Shown in pieces: positions 44,367 to 53,877 of a stretch of DNA of 64,000 bases. Within the stretch, counting starts at the first letter, position 1; each line of letters opens with the position of its first letter. The position numbers and the translations under genes are program-made. This DNA comes from Rhodocyclaceae bacterium (GTDB lineage Bacteria; Pseudomonadota; Gammaproteobacteria; Burkholderiales; Rhodocyclaceae). Location of the stretch: positions 1 to 64,000 of the forward strand of contig JAJVIJ010000047.1 of the NCBI GenBank assembly GCA_022072095.1, in the 5' to 3' direction. Below the pieces are notes generated by a model that worked only from the letters and a program-made list of their open reading frames with translations, was not told the origin of the DNA and searched no databases.

Positions 44367-45563
44367 TCAGAAGAAGGTGATTTCCGAAATCCGTGGCCGC
44401 GCTTCCTCATTACCCACATGGACCGTGTGCTGCTCGATCATGGTGTATGAGTTCGCCAGCTCCTTCAGCCAACCGTCCGCATCGAAGGCCACGCCGTCAT
44501 CACCCGCGGCGGACACTTGCCGATTCAGTTTTTCCAGGTCTTCCTGGATGTGCATGAGCATCTGGTTGACACGATCCTGAAACTGGAGCGAGACCAGCAC
44601 GTCCGCGACCTCGCCACGGATACCCAGGCTTTCGCGCTGCAGGATCTCGGACGAGGTCTCCAGCGCAGCGACCGACGAAGAAAAGCGACCGAGAATTCCG
44701 GCAACTGCCGATTCCGCACCGCCTATCGTGGCTTGGTCGAGCTTGGCGGTCTGATCCGCCGCCGCCAGCGTCGCGGCGATCGCAGCGTTGACGGCATCGA
44801 CGCGTTCGGTGATGCGCTTGCCGGTCTCGCCGGACTGTGTGGATAGATTGCGCACGGCATCGGCGACCACGGCAAAGCCCCGCCCCGCGTCGCCAGCGCG
44901 TGCGGCCTCGATCGCGGCATTCAGCGCCAGCAGGTTGGTCTGACCGGCAATGTTGCCAACGTCGGCAGCCATCTTTTTTAGTTCGTCGGTGAACCCCGCC
45001 AGGCCGGCGATTTCGTGCAGCATTTCCTGCTTGTTTTCCAGCGCCGTATGCAGCGAACGCGTGATCGCCTCGAGATCGGAACGGCTGGCATCCAGCGTAG
45101 CTACCATGCCGCCGCTACCCATACCACCTGCGGCGTCGCGTGATGCCACTTCAGCGGCCTCCAGCTTTTCCGAGATGCCGGCAAAGCGTCCGGACAGGGC
45201 CGCGATCGCCGCCTCGGTCTGCTTGCGCGCAGCCTCGATCTGTCGCGCCCAGATGGGCAAGACGCTACGGCACAGGGTATCCAGGCCTTGGGCGCGACAA
45301 CGCGCCGTCCGCTCTGCTTCAGCATCACGATGCATCGCGGCGACCTGCTCCGCGACCGCTTGTTCGTGCTTGCGGCCGGCAGCAAGCGCGAAGTACCCCG
45401 CTGCGGCACCGACCGCGAGCAGCAGCACGGACAGCGCCAGATTCATCGCGTTCACCCCGCCGACCAAGAGCAGCAATATCGTGCCCGCGAAGCCCACCAC
45501 AGGCGCATATGGCCACGTCACCCCCATCCACGCTTTCGCCGAATTGATGTTTTTGTTCGTCAC
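44367..45563 (-). CDS. Methyl-accepting-type signalling protein with minimal membrane anchor
   Basis: A protein of about 398 residues with two adjacent transmembrane helices near the N-terminus (about residues 18-40 and 42-60) and almost no periplasmic loop. A coiled-coil region and a receptor signalling tip follow, [22 protein letters not shown] near residue 230. The GTG at 45563 has GGAG 8 nt upstream and is preferred; an upstream ATG at 45632 lacks support. It is the first gene of the che operon, 13 bp before cheY. It probably senses a cytoplasmic or membrane state. Confidence 0.85.
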   Translation of the reverse strand: MTNKNINSAKAWMGVTWPYAPVVGFAGTILLLLVGGVNAMNLALSVLLLAVGAAAGYFALAAGRKHEQAVAEQVAAMHRDAEAERTARCRAQGLDTLCRSVLPIWARQIEAARKQTEAAIAALSGRFAGISEKLEAAEVASRDAAGGMGSGGMVATLDASRSDLEAITRSLHTALENKQEMLHEIAGLAGFTDELKKMAADVGNIAGQTNLLALNAAIEAARAGDAGRGFAVVADAVRNLSTQSGETGKRITERVDAVNAAIAATLAAADQTAKLDQATIGGAESAVAGILGRFSSSVAALETSSEILQRESLGIRGEVADVLVSLQFQDRVNQMLMHIQEDLEKLNRQVSAAGDDGVAFDADGWLKELANSYTMIEQHTVHVGNEEARPRISEITFF

Positions 45564-45812
45564 GCACCCATCTCCGCTGAAGGCCAGACGGTTGAAGTCA
45601 CGCTCCGCAATATCTTCTTTCCAGTGGAGCATCCTCGACCGTCAGCGATTTCATCGCACGCATCCCGTGCTGTTGTCCGGACTAACGACGAGGAAGCGGA
45701 AGCGCGGGAGTCGGCCAATCCCGAAACTGGCTTAGGTATCGACCGCTTTTGCGATCGGAATGCGCCGACTGGATGTCGGACAAACACCTACACCTGCCGC
45801 GCTCAGGGCGCG

Positions 45813-46445
45813 CTACTTTGGCGAGAGATCGTGCTGAATGGCATAGCGAATCAAGTCGGCATTATTGTTCACGCCGAGCTTCTGCATCAGTCGCATTTTG
45901 TGCGTGCTGATGGTCTTCGCACTAAGGTTGAGCGCGCTGCCGATCTCGCCGATCGACTCGCCGGCGACGATCCGCTGCAACACCTGAAATTCGCGGTTGG
46001 AAAGCGATGCATGTGCAGGCCTGTCGGGATCGGTGGCGCTGAACACGATACTGTCGACCAGCGCCGGATCAATGAAACGGCCACCTGCGGCCACCTTGCG
46101 GATCGCGGCGACCAGGACGGCCGGATCGCTGTCTTTCGTCACATAGCCCGCGGCCCCGGCACGCAGTGCTCGCGACGCCACTTGGCCCTCGTTGTGCATG
46201 CTGAGAACCAGTATCGGCAGTCTCGGATTTTCGATCCGCACCCGTCGCACGAGGTCAACCCCAGCCGAGCCGGGCATGGTCATGTCGAGCAGTAGCAGGT
46301 CGATGTCCGCGCGCCGCAACTTTGCCATCACCTCGGCGCCGTTCGTTGCCTCTTCAACCGCGACGATATCCATCGTTGTCGCGACGATCTCCTTCAGGCC
46401 GCCGCGCACAATGGCGTGATCGTCCGCGATCAATATCCGGATCAT
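45813..46445 (-). CDS. NarL/FixJ-family response regulator
   Basis: A 210-residue DNA-binding regulator. The receiver (1-120) has IADDHAIVRGGL and the phospho-Asp in LLLLDMTMPGSAG; a LuxR-type HTH (145-205) has SLSNREFQVLQRIVAG and LSAKTISTHKMRLMQKLGV. The upstream sensor kinase overlaps it by 4 bp, so they form one two-component system. Targets are unknown. A GC hairpin without T-run (45798-45812) lies just after the stop. Confidence 0.94.
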   Translation of the reverse strand: MIRILIADDHAIVRGGLKEIVATTMDIVAVEEATNGAEVMAKLRRADIDLLLLDMTMPGSAGVDLVRRVRIENPRLPILVLSMHNEGQVASRALRAGAAGYVTKDSDPAVLVAAIRKVAAGGRFIDPALVDSIVFSATDPDRPAHASLSNREFQVLQRIVAGESIGEIGSALNLSAKTISTHKMRLMQKLGVNNNADLIRYAIQHDLSPK

Positions 46446-48721
46446 GCCGATTCCCGCCGAGCGTATGGAATGAAGATGCTTAGGTTGGTACCCCGTCCTG
46501 GTCTGCTGTCGACGACAAGCGCCCCTTTCAGCATCCCAGCCCGCTCGCGGATGCCGAGCAGTCCAAACGAAGGACCACGGCTCACTGCCTGGTAATCGAA
46601 ACCCCTGCCATCGTCGTGCACCTCAAGCTGCAGCGCCTCGCCATTGTGTGTCAGTGACACCACCACCAGCGAGGCCGAAGCGTGCCGCATCACGTTGGTC
46701 AACGACTCCTGCACAATGCGAAAAATGGCAGTTGCTCGCATATCATCGAGGTCCACCTCGCCACTGCTGAGGTTCAGCTCATAGGCGACCCCACTCCGTC
46801 GGCCAAAATCTTCCAGCAACCACTCCAGCGCCGGCACGATACCCAGGTTGAGAGCGGCCGGCCGCAGATTTGCCGCCACCTGACGTACCACGCCTATGGT
46901 TTTCTCGACCAGCTCACGCATGTCGCCGGTACGCCGCTCGACTTCCAGATCGGTCCCATATCGCATACGCAAGAGGGAGATGTCCATCTTGATCGCAGTG
47001 AGGAGCTGCCCCAACTCGTCATGGATTTCCATGGCGATGCGCTTGCGCTCCTCCTCACGCACGCACTCATCATGAGCAGCCAACTCGCGCAGGCGCGAAC
47101 GCGACTCAATCAGTTCCTGCTCCCTCGCCTTGCGCGGCGAAATGTCGAGTATCTGACCAATGAAATACTGCGGCACCTTCGCACCATTGCGCACCAGTGC
47201 AACCGAGAGCACGGCCCAGACGACATGACCATCATGATGATGAAAGCGCCTCTCGACCTCGTAGCGGCCCAAACCGCCTTCAAGCAACCGGCGCTTCAGG
47301 TCTTCGTCCTTGTCCAGATCATCGGCATGGCTGATTTCCGAAAGGCGCTTGCGCAGCAACTCGCATTCCTCGTAGCCTAGCGTCTGGCATAAGGCACCGT
47401 TCACGCGCAAGAAGCACCCTGACAGGTCGTACAAGGCAATACCCACAGCAGCCAGATCGAAGGTAGTCTGGAATAGCTCCTTGCTGATCGCCAGATCCGC
47501 CACCGCCCGCTGCCGTTCCGTGATGTCTTCATAGACGACGATCGCACCCTCGATTTCTCCTTCCGCACCGAGCAGCGGTACCGCCGAACTGAGGAGGGTC
47601 TTGAAGCTTCCGTCGTCGCAGCGAATACGGATCGACTCGCCGGTTGAAGGCTGTCCCCGCTGGACGGCGCGTTCGATAGGCCACTCACCGGCTTCTATGC
47701 GCTGGCCGTTTTCGGCCCACCATCCCAGCGGTGGCGCGGTCAGATCCAGCGAAGCATTGTCTCGGCCCACCCAGATGCGTTGGCCGGCCAGATTTGTGAT
47801 GACGACACGACCTGTGTCGTCGGTCACCCATACACCCACCGGCAAGGTTCCGAGCACCTTGCTCAACAGCGCCTCGGATTTCTCGAGCTCCCGCATCTGG
47901 GAGGTTATGCGGCCCATGTCTTGCTGAATTTCCTCGGCCATACGGTCAAACGTGCGTGCCAGGTCACCGATCTCGTCATCGGCATCGATACGTGTACGGG
48001 CATCGAAATCACCCTTTGCGAAATGCTGGGTCGCCCGCATCAGGTCCTGCAGTGGCCGCATGATATGGACGCGAAGTACCATCATCGCAGCGATCAACAA
48101 CATCAGATCGAGCGACACCAGCAGTCTCAGATTGAAGGCGGAGTTACTCTCAACCGTTGCGACCCGGCGACTAAGCATTGCGGCAAGGCCGTCCGCGCGC
48201 GTCAAGACGTCGTCGCCAGCCGCGTACATCGTCTCCGTGGCTTCCCCAACCTCGCGACCGCTGCCGACGTGGTCGAGCACTGCACGCACGGCGCGCCGAT
48301 AGCTCAGGAAAGCTTGCCGCAAGAATTCGATGTCTGACTGCAATGAGCCGGGCGCCGCGGGCACATCGAGCCCGCGCACACTGCCGCCGATCGACAAGGC
48401 ATGGATGGTGTCGTCGAGCCGGCTCAGCAAGGCCTCGACATCCCCCACGCGACCCTGACCCTGCGCGAATCGGAACGCGTCGAGTTGCGCGCGCTGGCTA
48501 ATCCAGCGAATACTGCCGATGACATTGACCAGTGCGGCCGCACCCCTGAGGCTGGACAGCGCAGCATCGATGACCAGCCAGTTCGACACCCCGATCACCG
48601 CCAGGGCAGCGAACACCGTAAGGAATTTCCGGTTGATCGTCAGCCGCGGAAAGTGCAAACCCGCCTCGGCCTCGACAGGAAACCGCGTTGGATGTTTCTG
48701 TTCGTCCGCCTGCGAATTCAT
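46442..48721 (-). CDS. NarX/PilJ-like PAS sensor histidine kinase
   Basis: A 759-residue membrane kinase. TM1 lies near residues 32-52. The periplasmic part (about 55-195) has INVIGSIRWISQRAQLDAF-like text resembling the type IV pili/NarX sensor domain. TM2 is near 200-220, HAMP follows to 270, and two PAS/PAC units cover about 285-540. The HisKA_3 dimerisation helix has RIAMEIHDELGQLLTAIK near 565, with His before DELG. HATPase has RIVQESLTNVMRHA and DDGRGFDY. It phosphorylates the regulator encoded next with 4-bp overlap. Confidence 0.92.
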   Translation of the reverse strand: MNSQADEQKHPTRFPVEAEAGLHFPRLTINRKFLTVFAALAVIGVSNWLVIDAALSSLRGAAALVNVIGSIRWISQRAQLDAFRFAQGQGRVGDVEALLSRLDDTIHALSIGGSVRGLDVPAAPGSLQSDIEFLRQAFLSYRRAVRAVLDHVGSGREVGEATETMYAAGDDVLTRADGLAAMLSRRVATVESNSAFNLRLLVSLDLMLLIAAMMVLRVHIMRPLQDLMRATQHFAKGDFDARTRIDADDEIGDLARTFDRMAEEIQQDMGRITSQMRELEKSEALLSKVLGTLPVGVWVTDDTGRVVITNLAGQRIWVGRDNASLDLTAPPLGWWAENGQRIEAGEWPIERAVQRGQPSTGESIRIRCDDGSFKTLLSSAVPLLGAEGEIEGAIVVYEDITERQRAVADLAISKELFQTTFDLAAVGIALYDLSGCFLRVNGALCQTLGYEECELLRKRLSEISHADDLDKDEDLKRRLLEGGLGRYEVERRFHHHDGHVVWAVLSVALVRNGAKVPQYFIGQILDISPRKAREQELIESRSRLRELAAHDECVREEERKRIAMEIHDELGQLLTAIKMDISLLRMRYGTDLEVERRTGDMRELVEKTIGVVRQVAANLRPAALNLGIVPALEWLLEDFGRRSGVAYELNLSSGEVDLDDMRATAIFRIVQESLTNVMRHASASLVVVSLTHNGEALQLEVHDDGRGFDYQAVSRGPSFGLLGIRERAGMLKGALVVDSRPGRGTNLSIFIPYARRESA

Positions 48722-48799
48722 ATGTAATCCGTGGTGCGCCTACGCGCATCGCACCGGATCGCATGCCTGCAGGGGTGAGGCAGGAATGGCAATCAGGGT

Positions 48800-48826
48800 A
48801 TGAAACGATCAACCGGCAGGTTTCAT
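48800..48826. repeat. Inverted repeat upstream of the sensor kinase
   Basis: ATGAAAC/GTTTCAT, 7-bp perfect arms with a 13-bp spacer, lie 79 bp upstream of the kinase start in the 189-bp gap after ispF. It could be an operator or autoregulatory site. No function is shown. Confidence 0.4.
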
Positions 48827-48910
48827 CGGCCGTCGACTCGACGCTTATTCTAGCGACAACCCGCGCCCCGACCTTGATCGGTCGCGACGATCGCAAGACG
48901 GTCGACGCAC

Positions 48911-49408
48911 TCAGCGCGACGGCTGCTCCGGCGCACACCATTCGAGCAGGACCACGGCCATGGCCGCAATGCCCTCGCCGCGCCCGGTCAGGCCCAATCT
49001 TTCCGTGGTCTTGCCCTTGATCCCGACCGACCGCGCGTCGAGGCCCAGATCGGCCGCCAGATTGGCCTTCATCGCCGGCACATGGGGTGCCAGTCTGGGC
49101 GCCTGGGCGATGACCGTCGCATCGAGATTCAGCACGCGGAAGCCGGCCGCGGAGATAGAGGCCATCGCCGCGCGCAACAAGGCTCGGCTGTCGGCGTCCC
49201 GGTAATCCGGATTCGTGTCCGGAAACATCTGGCCGATGTCGCCCAGTCCCGCCGCACCCAGGCAGGCGTCGGTGACTGCGTGCACCAGCACATCGGCATC
49301 GGAATGCCCCAGCAGGCCCATCGAGAAGGGAATCTCGACACCGCCCAGCACCAGCCGCCGGCCGGGTACCAAGGCATGCACGTCGAACCCCTGGCCTATG
49401 CGCAACAT
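48911..49408 (-). CDS. ispF: 2-C-methyl-D-erythritol 2,4-cyclodiphosphate synthase
   Basis: A 165-residue enzyme of the MEP isoprenoid pathway that cyclises CDP-ME 2-phosphate. Zn ligands lie in [11 protein letters not shown] (Asp, His) and [15 protein letters not shown] (His). [11 protein letters not shown] and the end motif [19 protein letters not shown] are conserved. It starts inside the end of ispD (13-bp overlap), so the pair is co-translated. Confidence 0.97.
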   Translation of the reverse strand: MLRIGQGFDVHALVPGRRLVLGGVEIPFSMGLLGHSDADVLVHAVTDACLGAAGLGDIGQMFPDTNPDYRDADSRALLRAAMASISAAGFRVLNLDATVIAQAPRLAPHVPAMKANLAADLGLDARSVGIKGKTTERLGLTGRGEGIAAMAVVLLEWCAPEQPSR

Positions 49409-50109
49409 GCGCTGCCCTCCCGCGCACGCAGGATGAGCTCGGCAAGCAACAAGTCCGCCGGCCAGGTGACTTTCAGGTTGCCCGGGTCCGATGGCACGAG
49501 CAGCGGTCTCATGCCGAGGGCTTCGACCGCGGCGGCCTCATCGCTCACGTCCAGCGACGTGGACAGCGCGCGACGCAGGATGCCGAGCCGGAACATCTGC
49601 GGCGTCTGCGCGATCCAGACACGATCTCTGGAAACGGTACCAGTGATGCGCCGATCGTCGTCACCGCGCTTCAGCGTATCGGCCACCGGCACGGCCAGAA
49701 TCCCCCCCACGGGGTCATCGGCGACCTCGCCGACCAGGCGCCCGAGCTGGACTGCATCCAGGCATGGTCGGGCGCCATCATGAACGAGGACCCAGTCGTG
49801 TTCCGCGACGCCGGCGAGCTCCTGCAAGATCCGCAAGCCGTTCGCGACGCTGCGTGCCCGGGTCTCCCCGCCGCAGAACAGGGGCCGCGCACGCCCCCAC
49901 TCGCCTCGCGCCGAAAACGGCTCCCACTCCGTGTCACGCGGGGCAAGGACCACATAGACGGCGTCGATGCCCGCATGCGCCGTCAACGCCGTCAGACTAT
50001 GCGCGAGCAAGGGCCGGCCGGCCAGCTGCCGATACTGCTTCGGCAGCGATGCCCCCATGCGCGCTCCTGCGCCCGCGGCGACGACCAGCGCGACACGGCG
50101 CACGCTCAT
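49396..50109 (-). CDS. ispD: 2-C-methyl-D-erythritol 4-phosphate cytidylyltransferase
   Basis: A 237-residue nucleotidyltransferase that forms CDP-methylerythritol in the MEP pathway. The CTP loop is [21 protein letters not shown] at residues 11-31, followed by [12 protein letters not shown] near 108 and the end [17 protein letters not shown] near 215. It overlaps the kinase gene upstream by 4 bp and ispF downstream by 13 bp. Confidence 0.96.
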   Translation of the reverse strand: MSVRRVALVVAAGAGARMGASLPKQYRQLAGRPLLAHSLTALTAHAGIDAVYVVLAPRDTEWEPFSARGEWGRARPLFCGGETRARSVANGLRILQELAGVAEHDWVLVHDGARPCLDAVQLGRLVGEVADDPVGGILAVPVADTLKRGDDDRRITGTVSRDRVWIAQTPQMFRLGILRRALSTSLDVSDEAAAVEALGMRPLLVPSDPGNLKVTWPADLLLAELILRAREGSACCA

Positions 50110-52466
50110 GCAGACGCTTGTCGGATGGCGAGCAGGGCCTGATTGCGGAGCGTGCGCACGAGCGCGAGCTCCTTTTCGGCAATGACGATTTCGCCGGCAC
50201 GCTCGCGGTCGGCGTAGATCAGCGCAACCGGATTGTTCTTATGCACGAGCGGCAGCAAGACGAAGGTTTCGGCGTCGACGGCACGCTTGTACCAGTCCGG
50301 TACGCGCCGCACGACAGGCTCTTCGTGTGCATTGGTAACCAAGAGATCAGCGCCCTTTTTCAAGACCAGGTTGAACAGATCGACCCCGTCCAGCGCAAAA
50401 CGAAAGCCAGGAATGACGGTGTCGGCGCCGTCACCGAACCCGAGACGTCCGATCATCATCCGCTTGCGGGGATCGCGAACACAGAGTAGCACGCGACGGA
50501 AGGCCAGGGCCCGATACAAGGTCTCCAGCACGATGCGGAACATGTCGTTCAGGGACATGCCCTCGACCAAGGCGTTGGTGACATCCTGAATGCCGGCCGT
50601 CAACGCCCCCGCGGCGTCGACCGGCCTATCCGGGCCGCTCGTGCCATCGGACTGCGCCAGCATCTCTGGCGCGCGATCCGGAAGTGCACCGGGCAGCGTC
50701 TCGCCAGTCGGCCCGGACTGGCTGACCGCTGCCCCCAAGCGGCGGCCTAAGCCTGAATCGGCGAGCCGGATGCCCAGGATCACGGCGAAGTCGGCCAGTT
50801 GCTTCTTGGCTTGATCGATGGTCTCCGTGAGCCGCGCGGCGCTCACGCCCACCGCGCGTTCGTAGCGCTCGCAAACCTCCCTTATCGCCGCATCGCCCTG
50901 CAATACGGCGTCGACGAGTTCATGGGCACAGCTCGCCAGCACCCGCAGACGCTGGGTGTGCGTCGCAGGCTCGCGAACCGGACCCTGCGGCAGGCGTTGC
51001 ATGCTCTGCATGATGATGTCCGGGAAACCCCAACTGCGCGCGACCGCAATACCCAGATCCTCGAACCCGACCCCCAGCACCTTCTTGGCGGCGCGCTCGG
51101 CGTCAGTTCGATCCCGCTGCACCAGCCGGACGATTTCTCGTGCCTCTTCGGGAAGATAGTATCGTGCAAGCAGTTCACCCAGACGAAAAAACAGCGTGCA
51201 GATGAAAGCCTCCTCGCCGGCGCGCGGCACGGTCGCCGCTGCCAGCCCACGCGCGAGCATGCCGGCCAGATTGACCTCCAGAAATGCCTCCTGCAGCTCG
51301 CGCGCATTCGCCTTGTCGCCGACATGCTCGAATAGAATCAGTGACATCGCGATGGAACGCACCGCGTCGAATCCGAGCACGGCAACCGCCCGTGAAATCG
51401 TGCTGATCTGGCCACCGCCGTAGGGCCGATAGTGGGCCGTATTGACCACCCGCAGCAATTTGTTGGTCAGCGAGAAATCCTTGAGGATCTGCCCGGACAG
51501 TGCCGCGATGTTTTCGGTATCCGACGCTGCGAGTCGATTGACGGCGCTGATCGCATCCCCGAGCGCCGGGAAATCGCTCTTCAAGCGCATGCGACGCAGC
51601 AGGAACTGCACCGCAGCCGCCTCGCCGCCCTCGGGAACAAACGGCTCATCGACCGCGTCGCGAAAGTGCTTCAGCTCGGCGTACATGTCGGCAGCGCTGC
51701 GATACCGTTGCTCGGTGTCGCGGGCCAGCGCTCGCGCCATAATCTTGCGCAGACGGCCGTCACGCAACTCGTCCGGGAGCACGATATCTTCGTGGGCGAT
51801 CCGATAGATCACGCGCATCGGATCCGGATCCGGGAATGGATGACGTCCGGTCAATAGCTCGTGCAGCACCACGCCGGCTGCAAAAACGTCATTGGCGGGC
51901 TCCATGGCATTGTGCGAAATGTATTCAGGTGCCATGAAGGCCGGCGTACCGTAAAGTTCGCCCTCGCCCTGCCCCGCACGAGCCCCGGTCCGGGCGGCGA
52001 TGCCGAAATCCATGACCCGGGCCACCCCCCGGCCGTCGAGCAGGATATTGGATGGCTTGAGATCACGGTGAATGACACCACTCGCATGGGCATGGCCCAG
52101 CGCCGCAAGAATCTGCAGCATCCAGTCGACCGCCATGCTTTCCGTGACACGTCCGGTGCCGACCAGCCGCTGCGCCAGGGTCTCACCCTGAACGTATTCG
52201 AAGACCAGGTAGGGATCACCGCCCTCCTCCCCCGCCTCGAAGATCGGCACGATGTTCGGATGACGCAGGCGGCTGACGGTTCGGGCCTCGGCCAATAGCT
52301 GCTCACGCTGCTTCGATCCGGCCTGCAGATGAACGGTCTTGATCGCCACCTCCCTCTCGAGCTGTGGATCGAAGCAAAGATAAACCTTGCTCTGCGCGCC
52401 CTGACCTAGCAGAGATTGGATCTGGAACCGTCCAAGCTTCGAATTGCCTGCCTGTAGTGCTTTCAT
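50106..52466 (-). CDS. Ser/Thr protein kinase with HDOD and GAF-like domains
   Basis: A 786-residue soluble protein. The Hanks kinase (about 12-270) has LLGQGAQSKVYL, Lys43 in EVAIKTVH, the catalytic loop VIHRDLKPSNILL near 138 and the DFG in ARVMDFGIA. An HDOD domain (about 290-490) has FPALGDAISAVNRLA and KDFSLTNKLLRVVNTAHY. A GAF-like C-terminus (about 630-780) has RMMIGRLGFGDG and VLLPLVHKNNPVALIY. The start MKALQAG gives the family-like kinase beginning. It overlaps ispD by 4 bp, so expression is coupled. HDOD proteins are often in signalling; the target is unknown. Confidence 0.9.
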   Translation of the reverse strand: MKALQAGNSKLGRFQIQSLLGQGAQSKVYLCFDPQLEREVAIKTVHLQAGSKQREQLLAEARTVSRLRHPNIVPIFEAGEEGGDPYLVFEYVQGETLAQRLVGTGRVTESMAVDWMLQILAALGHAHASGVIHRDLKPSNILLDGRGVARVMDFGIAARTGARAGQGEGELYGTPAFMAPEYISHNAMEPANDVFAAGVVLHELLTGRHPFPDPDPMRVIYRIAHEDIVLPDELRDGRLRKIMARALARDTEQRYRSAADMYAELKHFRDAVDEPFVPEGGEAAAVQFLLRRMRLKSDFPALGDAISAVNRLAASDTENIAALSGQILKDFSLTNKLLRVVNTAHYRPYGGGQISTISRAVAVLGFDAVRSIAMSLILFEHVGDKANARELQEAFLEVNLAGMLARGLAAATVPRAGEEAFICTLFFRLGELLARYYLPEEAREIVRLVQRDRTDAERAAKKVLGVGFEDLGIAVARSWGFPDIIMQSMQRLPQGPVREPATHTQRLRVLASCAHELVDAVLQGDAAIREVCERYERAVGVSAARLTETIDQAKKQLADFAVILGIRLADSGLGRRLGAAVSQSGPTGETLPGALPDRAPEMLAQSDGTSGPDRPVDAAGALTAGIQDVTNALVEGMSLNDMFRIVLETLYRALAFRRVLLCVRDPRKRMMIGRLGFGDGADTVIPGFRFALDGVDLFNLVLKKGADLLVTNAHEEPVVRRVPDWYKRAVDAETFVLLPLVHKNNPVALIYADRERAGEIVIAEKELALVRTLRNQALLAIRQASA

Positions 52467-52587
52467 CAATCGATGACCCCGATAACTGTTCGATCGGTAC
52501 CACCTGTTGGTGGTCGGACGACCCGGTTCGCCCGGGAAGAGCCGAGCTCCCGTCTGCGATCCGCACCAAGTTGAGTACCATCCCTCC

Positions 52588-53853
52588 ATGCACGACCAAT
52601 TCCCCGAACAACTTGAGCGGTTCGCACTCGCCATAGCCATCGGCCTGCTGATGGGACTGGAACGGGAACGCAAGCCCTCGGCGCGTGCCGGCCTGCGCAC
52701 CTTCGCGCTCACGGCCGCGTTCGGTTGCCTGATGGCGCTGCTCACCGAGCGGCTCGCATCGCCCTGGCCGCTCGCCGCCGGACTCGCGGCCTGCGCGGCG
52801 CTGATGATCGCCGCCTATCACATGCAACCGCCGCCGGATGACCCGGGGACCACATCCGTCATCGCGCTCTTGCTGTGCTTCGCGCTCGGCGCAACCGCCT
52901 GGTTCGGCTACCAGCAACTCGCCGTCAGCCTGGCGATCATCAGCACCGTCCTGCTTTATTTCAAGACGGAGTTGTCCGGTATCGCGGCGCGCCTGTCGGC
53001 GCGCGATCTGATTTCGATACTGCAGTTCGCCGTGCTGTCGCTGGTGGTGCTGCCGGTCCTTCCGGATCGCGGCCTGGGCCCCTATCAGGCCTTGAACCCG
53101 CACCAGATCTGGGTCATGGTGGTATTGGTATCCGGGATCAGTCTGGCGGGTTACGCCGCGCTGCGTCTGGCGCGCGATACCTACGGGCCGCTATGGGTCG
53201 GCCTGCTCGGGGGGCTGGTATCGAGTACCGCCACCACGCTCGTCTACGCTCGCCAGGCCGGCCTGCCTGGTGGCTCGCCCCCGGCGGCCGTGGCGAGTTC
53301 GTCGCGCATCATCCTGATCGCCAATCTGGTGATGATCACGCGCGTGGGGGCCTTGGCCATCGTGCTGGCGCCACCCCTGTGGCAGCGCGTGCTCGCCGCG
53401 ATCGTGCCCGGGATGGCCGCAGGAGCGCTCGCGACCTGGTGGCTGGGCCGCCGCAATGTGCAGACCTTTTCGGCCGCCTTGCCCGAGCTGCGCAACCCGA
53501 CCGAGATTCCGACCGCGCTGGGCTTCGGCGCCATTTACGCGCTGGTGTTGTTGGCTGCGGCCTGGCTGTACGACGTCATCGGCACATCCGGCTTGTACAC
53601 GCTCGCCGTCGTCTCCGGCATGACCGATGTCGATGCGATATCGCTCAGCGTGCTGCGCATGTTCGGGCTGGGCAGTCTGACCGCGGAGACGGCGGTGAGC
53701 GCCATCATGCTCGCGGTAGCGGCCAATCTGACCTTCAAGTTCGTGCTCGCAGCCGTCGTCGGCAAGATGCCGCTGGCCAAGGCGATCTGGCCCGGCTTCG
53801 CCGCGGTCGCAGCCGGGATGCTGGCCGGCTCTCGATTTCTCGAACTGAATTGA
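52588..53853 (+). CDS. MgtC/SapB-DUF4010 family membrane protein
   Basis: A polytopic protein of 421 residues with about 11-12 hydrophobic helices. The N-terminal part (1-140) has the MgtC-like LAIAIGLLMGLERERK and GLRTFALTAAFGCL. The C-terminal DUF4010 part has GLLGGLVSSTATTLVYAR, near residue 220, and VVSGMTDVDAISLSV near 345. It may act as a transporter or regulator in the membrane; its function is not established. The ATG at 52588 starts right before the first helix. It is divergent from the kinase gene with 121 bp between. Confidence 0.85.
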   Translation: MHDQFPEQLERFALAIAIGLLMGLERERKPSARAGLRTFALTAAFGCLMALLTERLASPWPLAAGLAACAALMIAAYHMQPPPDDPGTTSVIALLLCFALGATAWFGYQQLAVSLAIISTVLLYFKTELSGIAARLSARDLISILQFAVLSLVVLPVLPDRGLGPYQALNPHQIWVMVVLVSGISLAGYAALRLARDTYGPLWVGLLGGLVSSTATTLVYARQAGLPGGSPPAAVASSSRIILIANLVMITRVGALAIVLAPPLWQRVLAAIVPGMAAGALATWWLGRRNVQTFSAALPELRNPTEIPTALGFGAIYALVLLAAAWLYDVIGTSGLYTLAVVSGMTDVDAISLSVLRMFGLGSLTAETAVSAIMLAVAANLTFKFVLAAVVGKMPLAKAIWPGFAAVAAGMLAGSRFLELN

Positions 53854-53877
53854 TCGCTGCGCCGAGCCTGGCACGGC

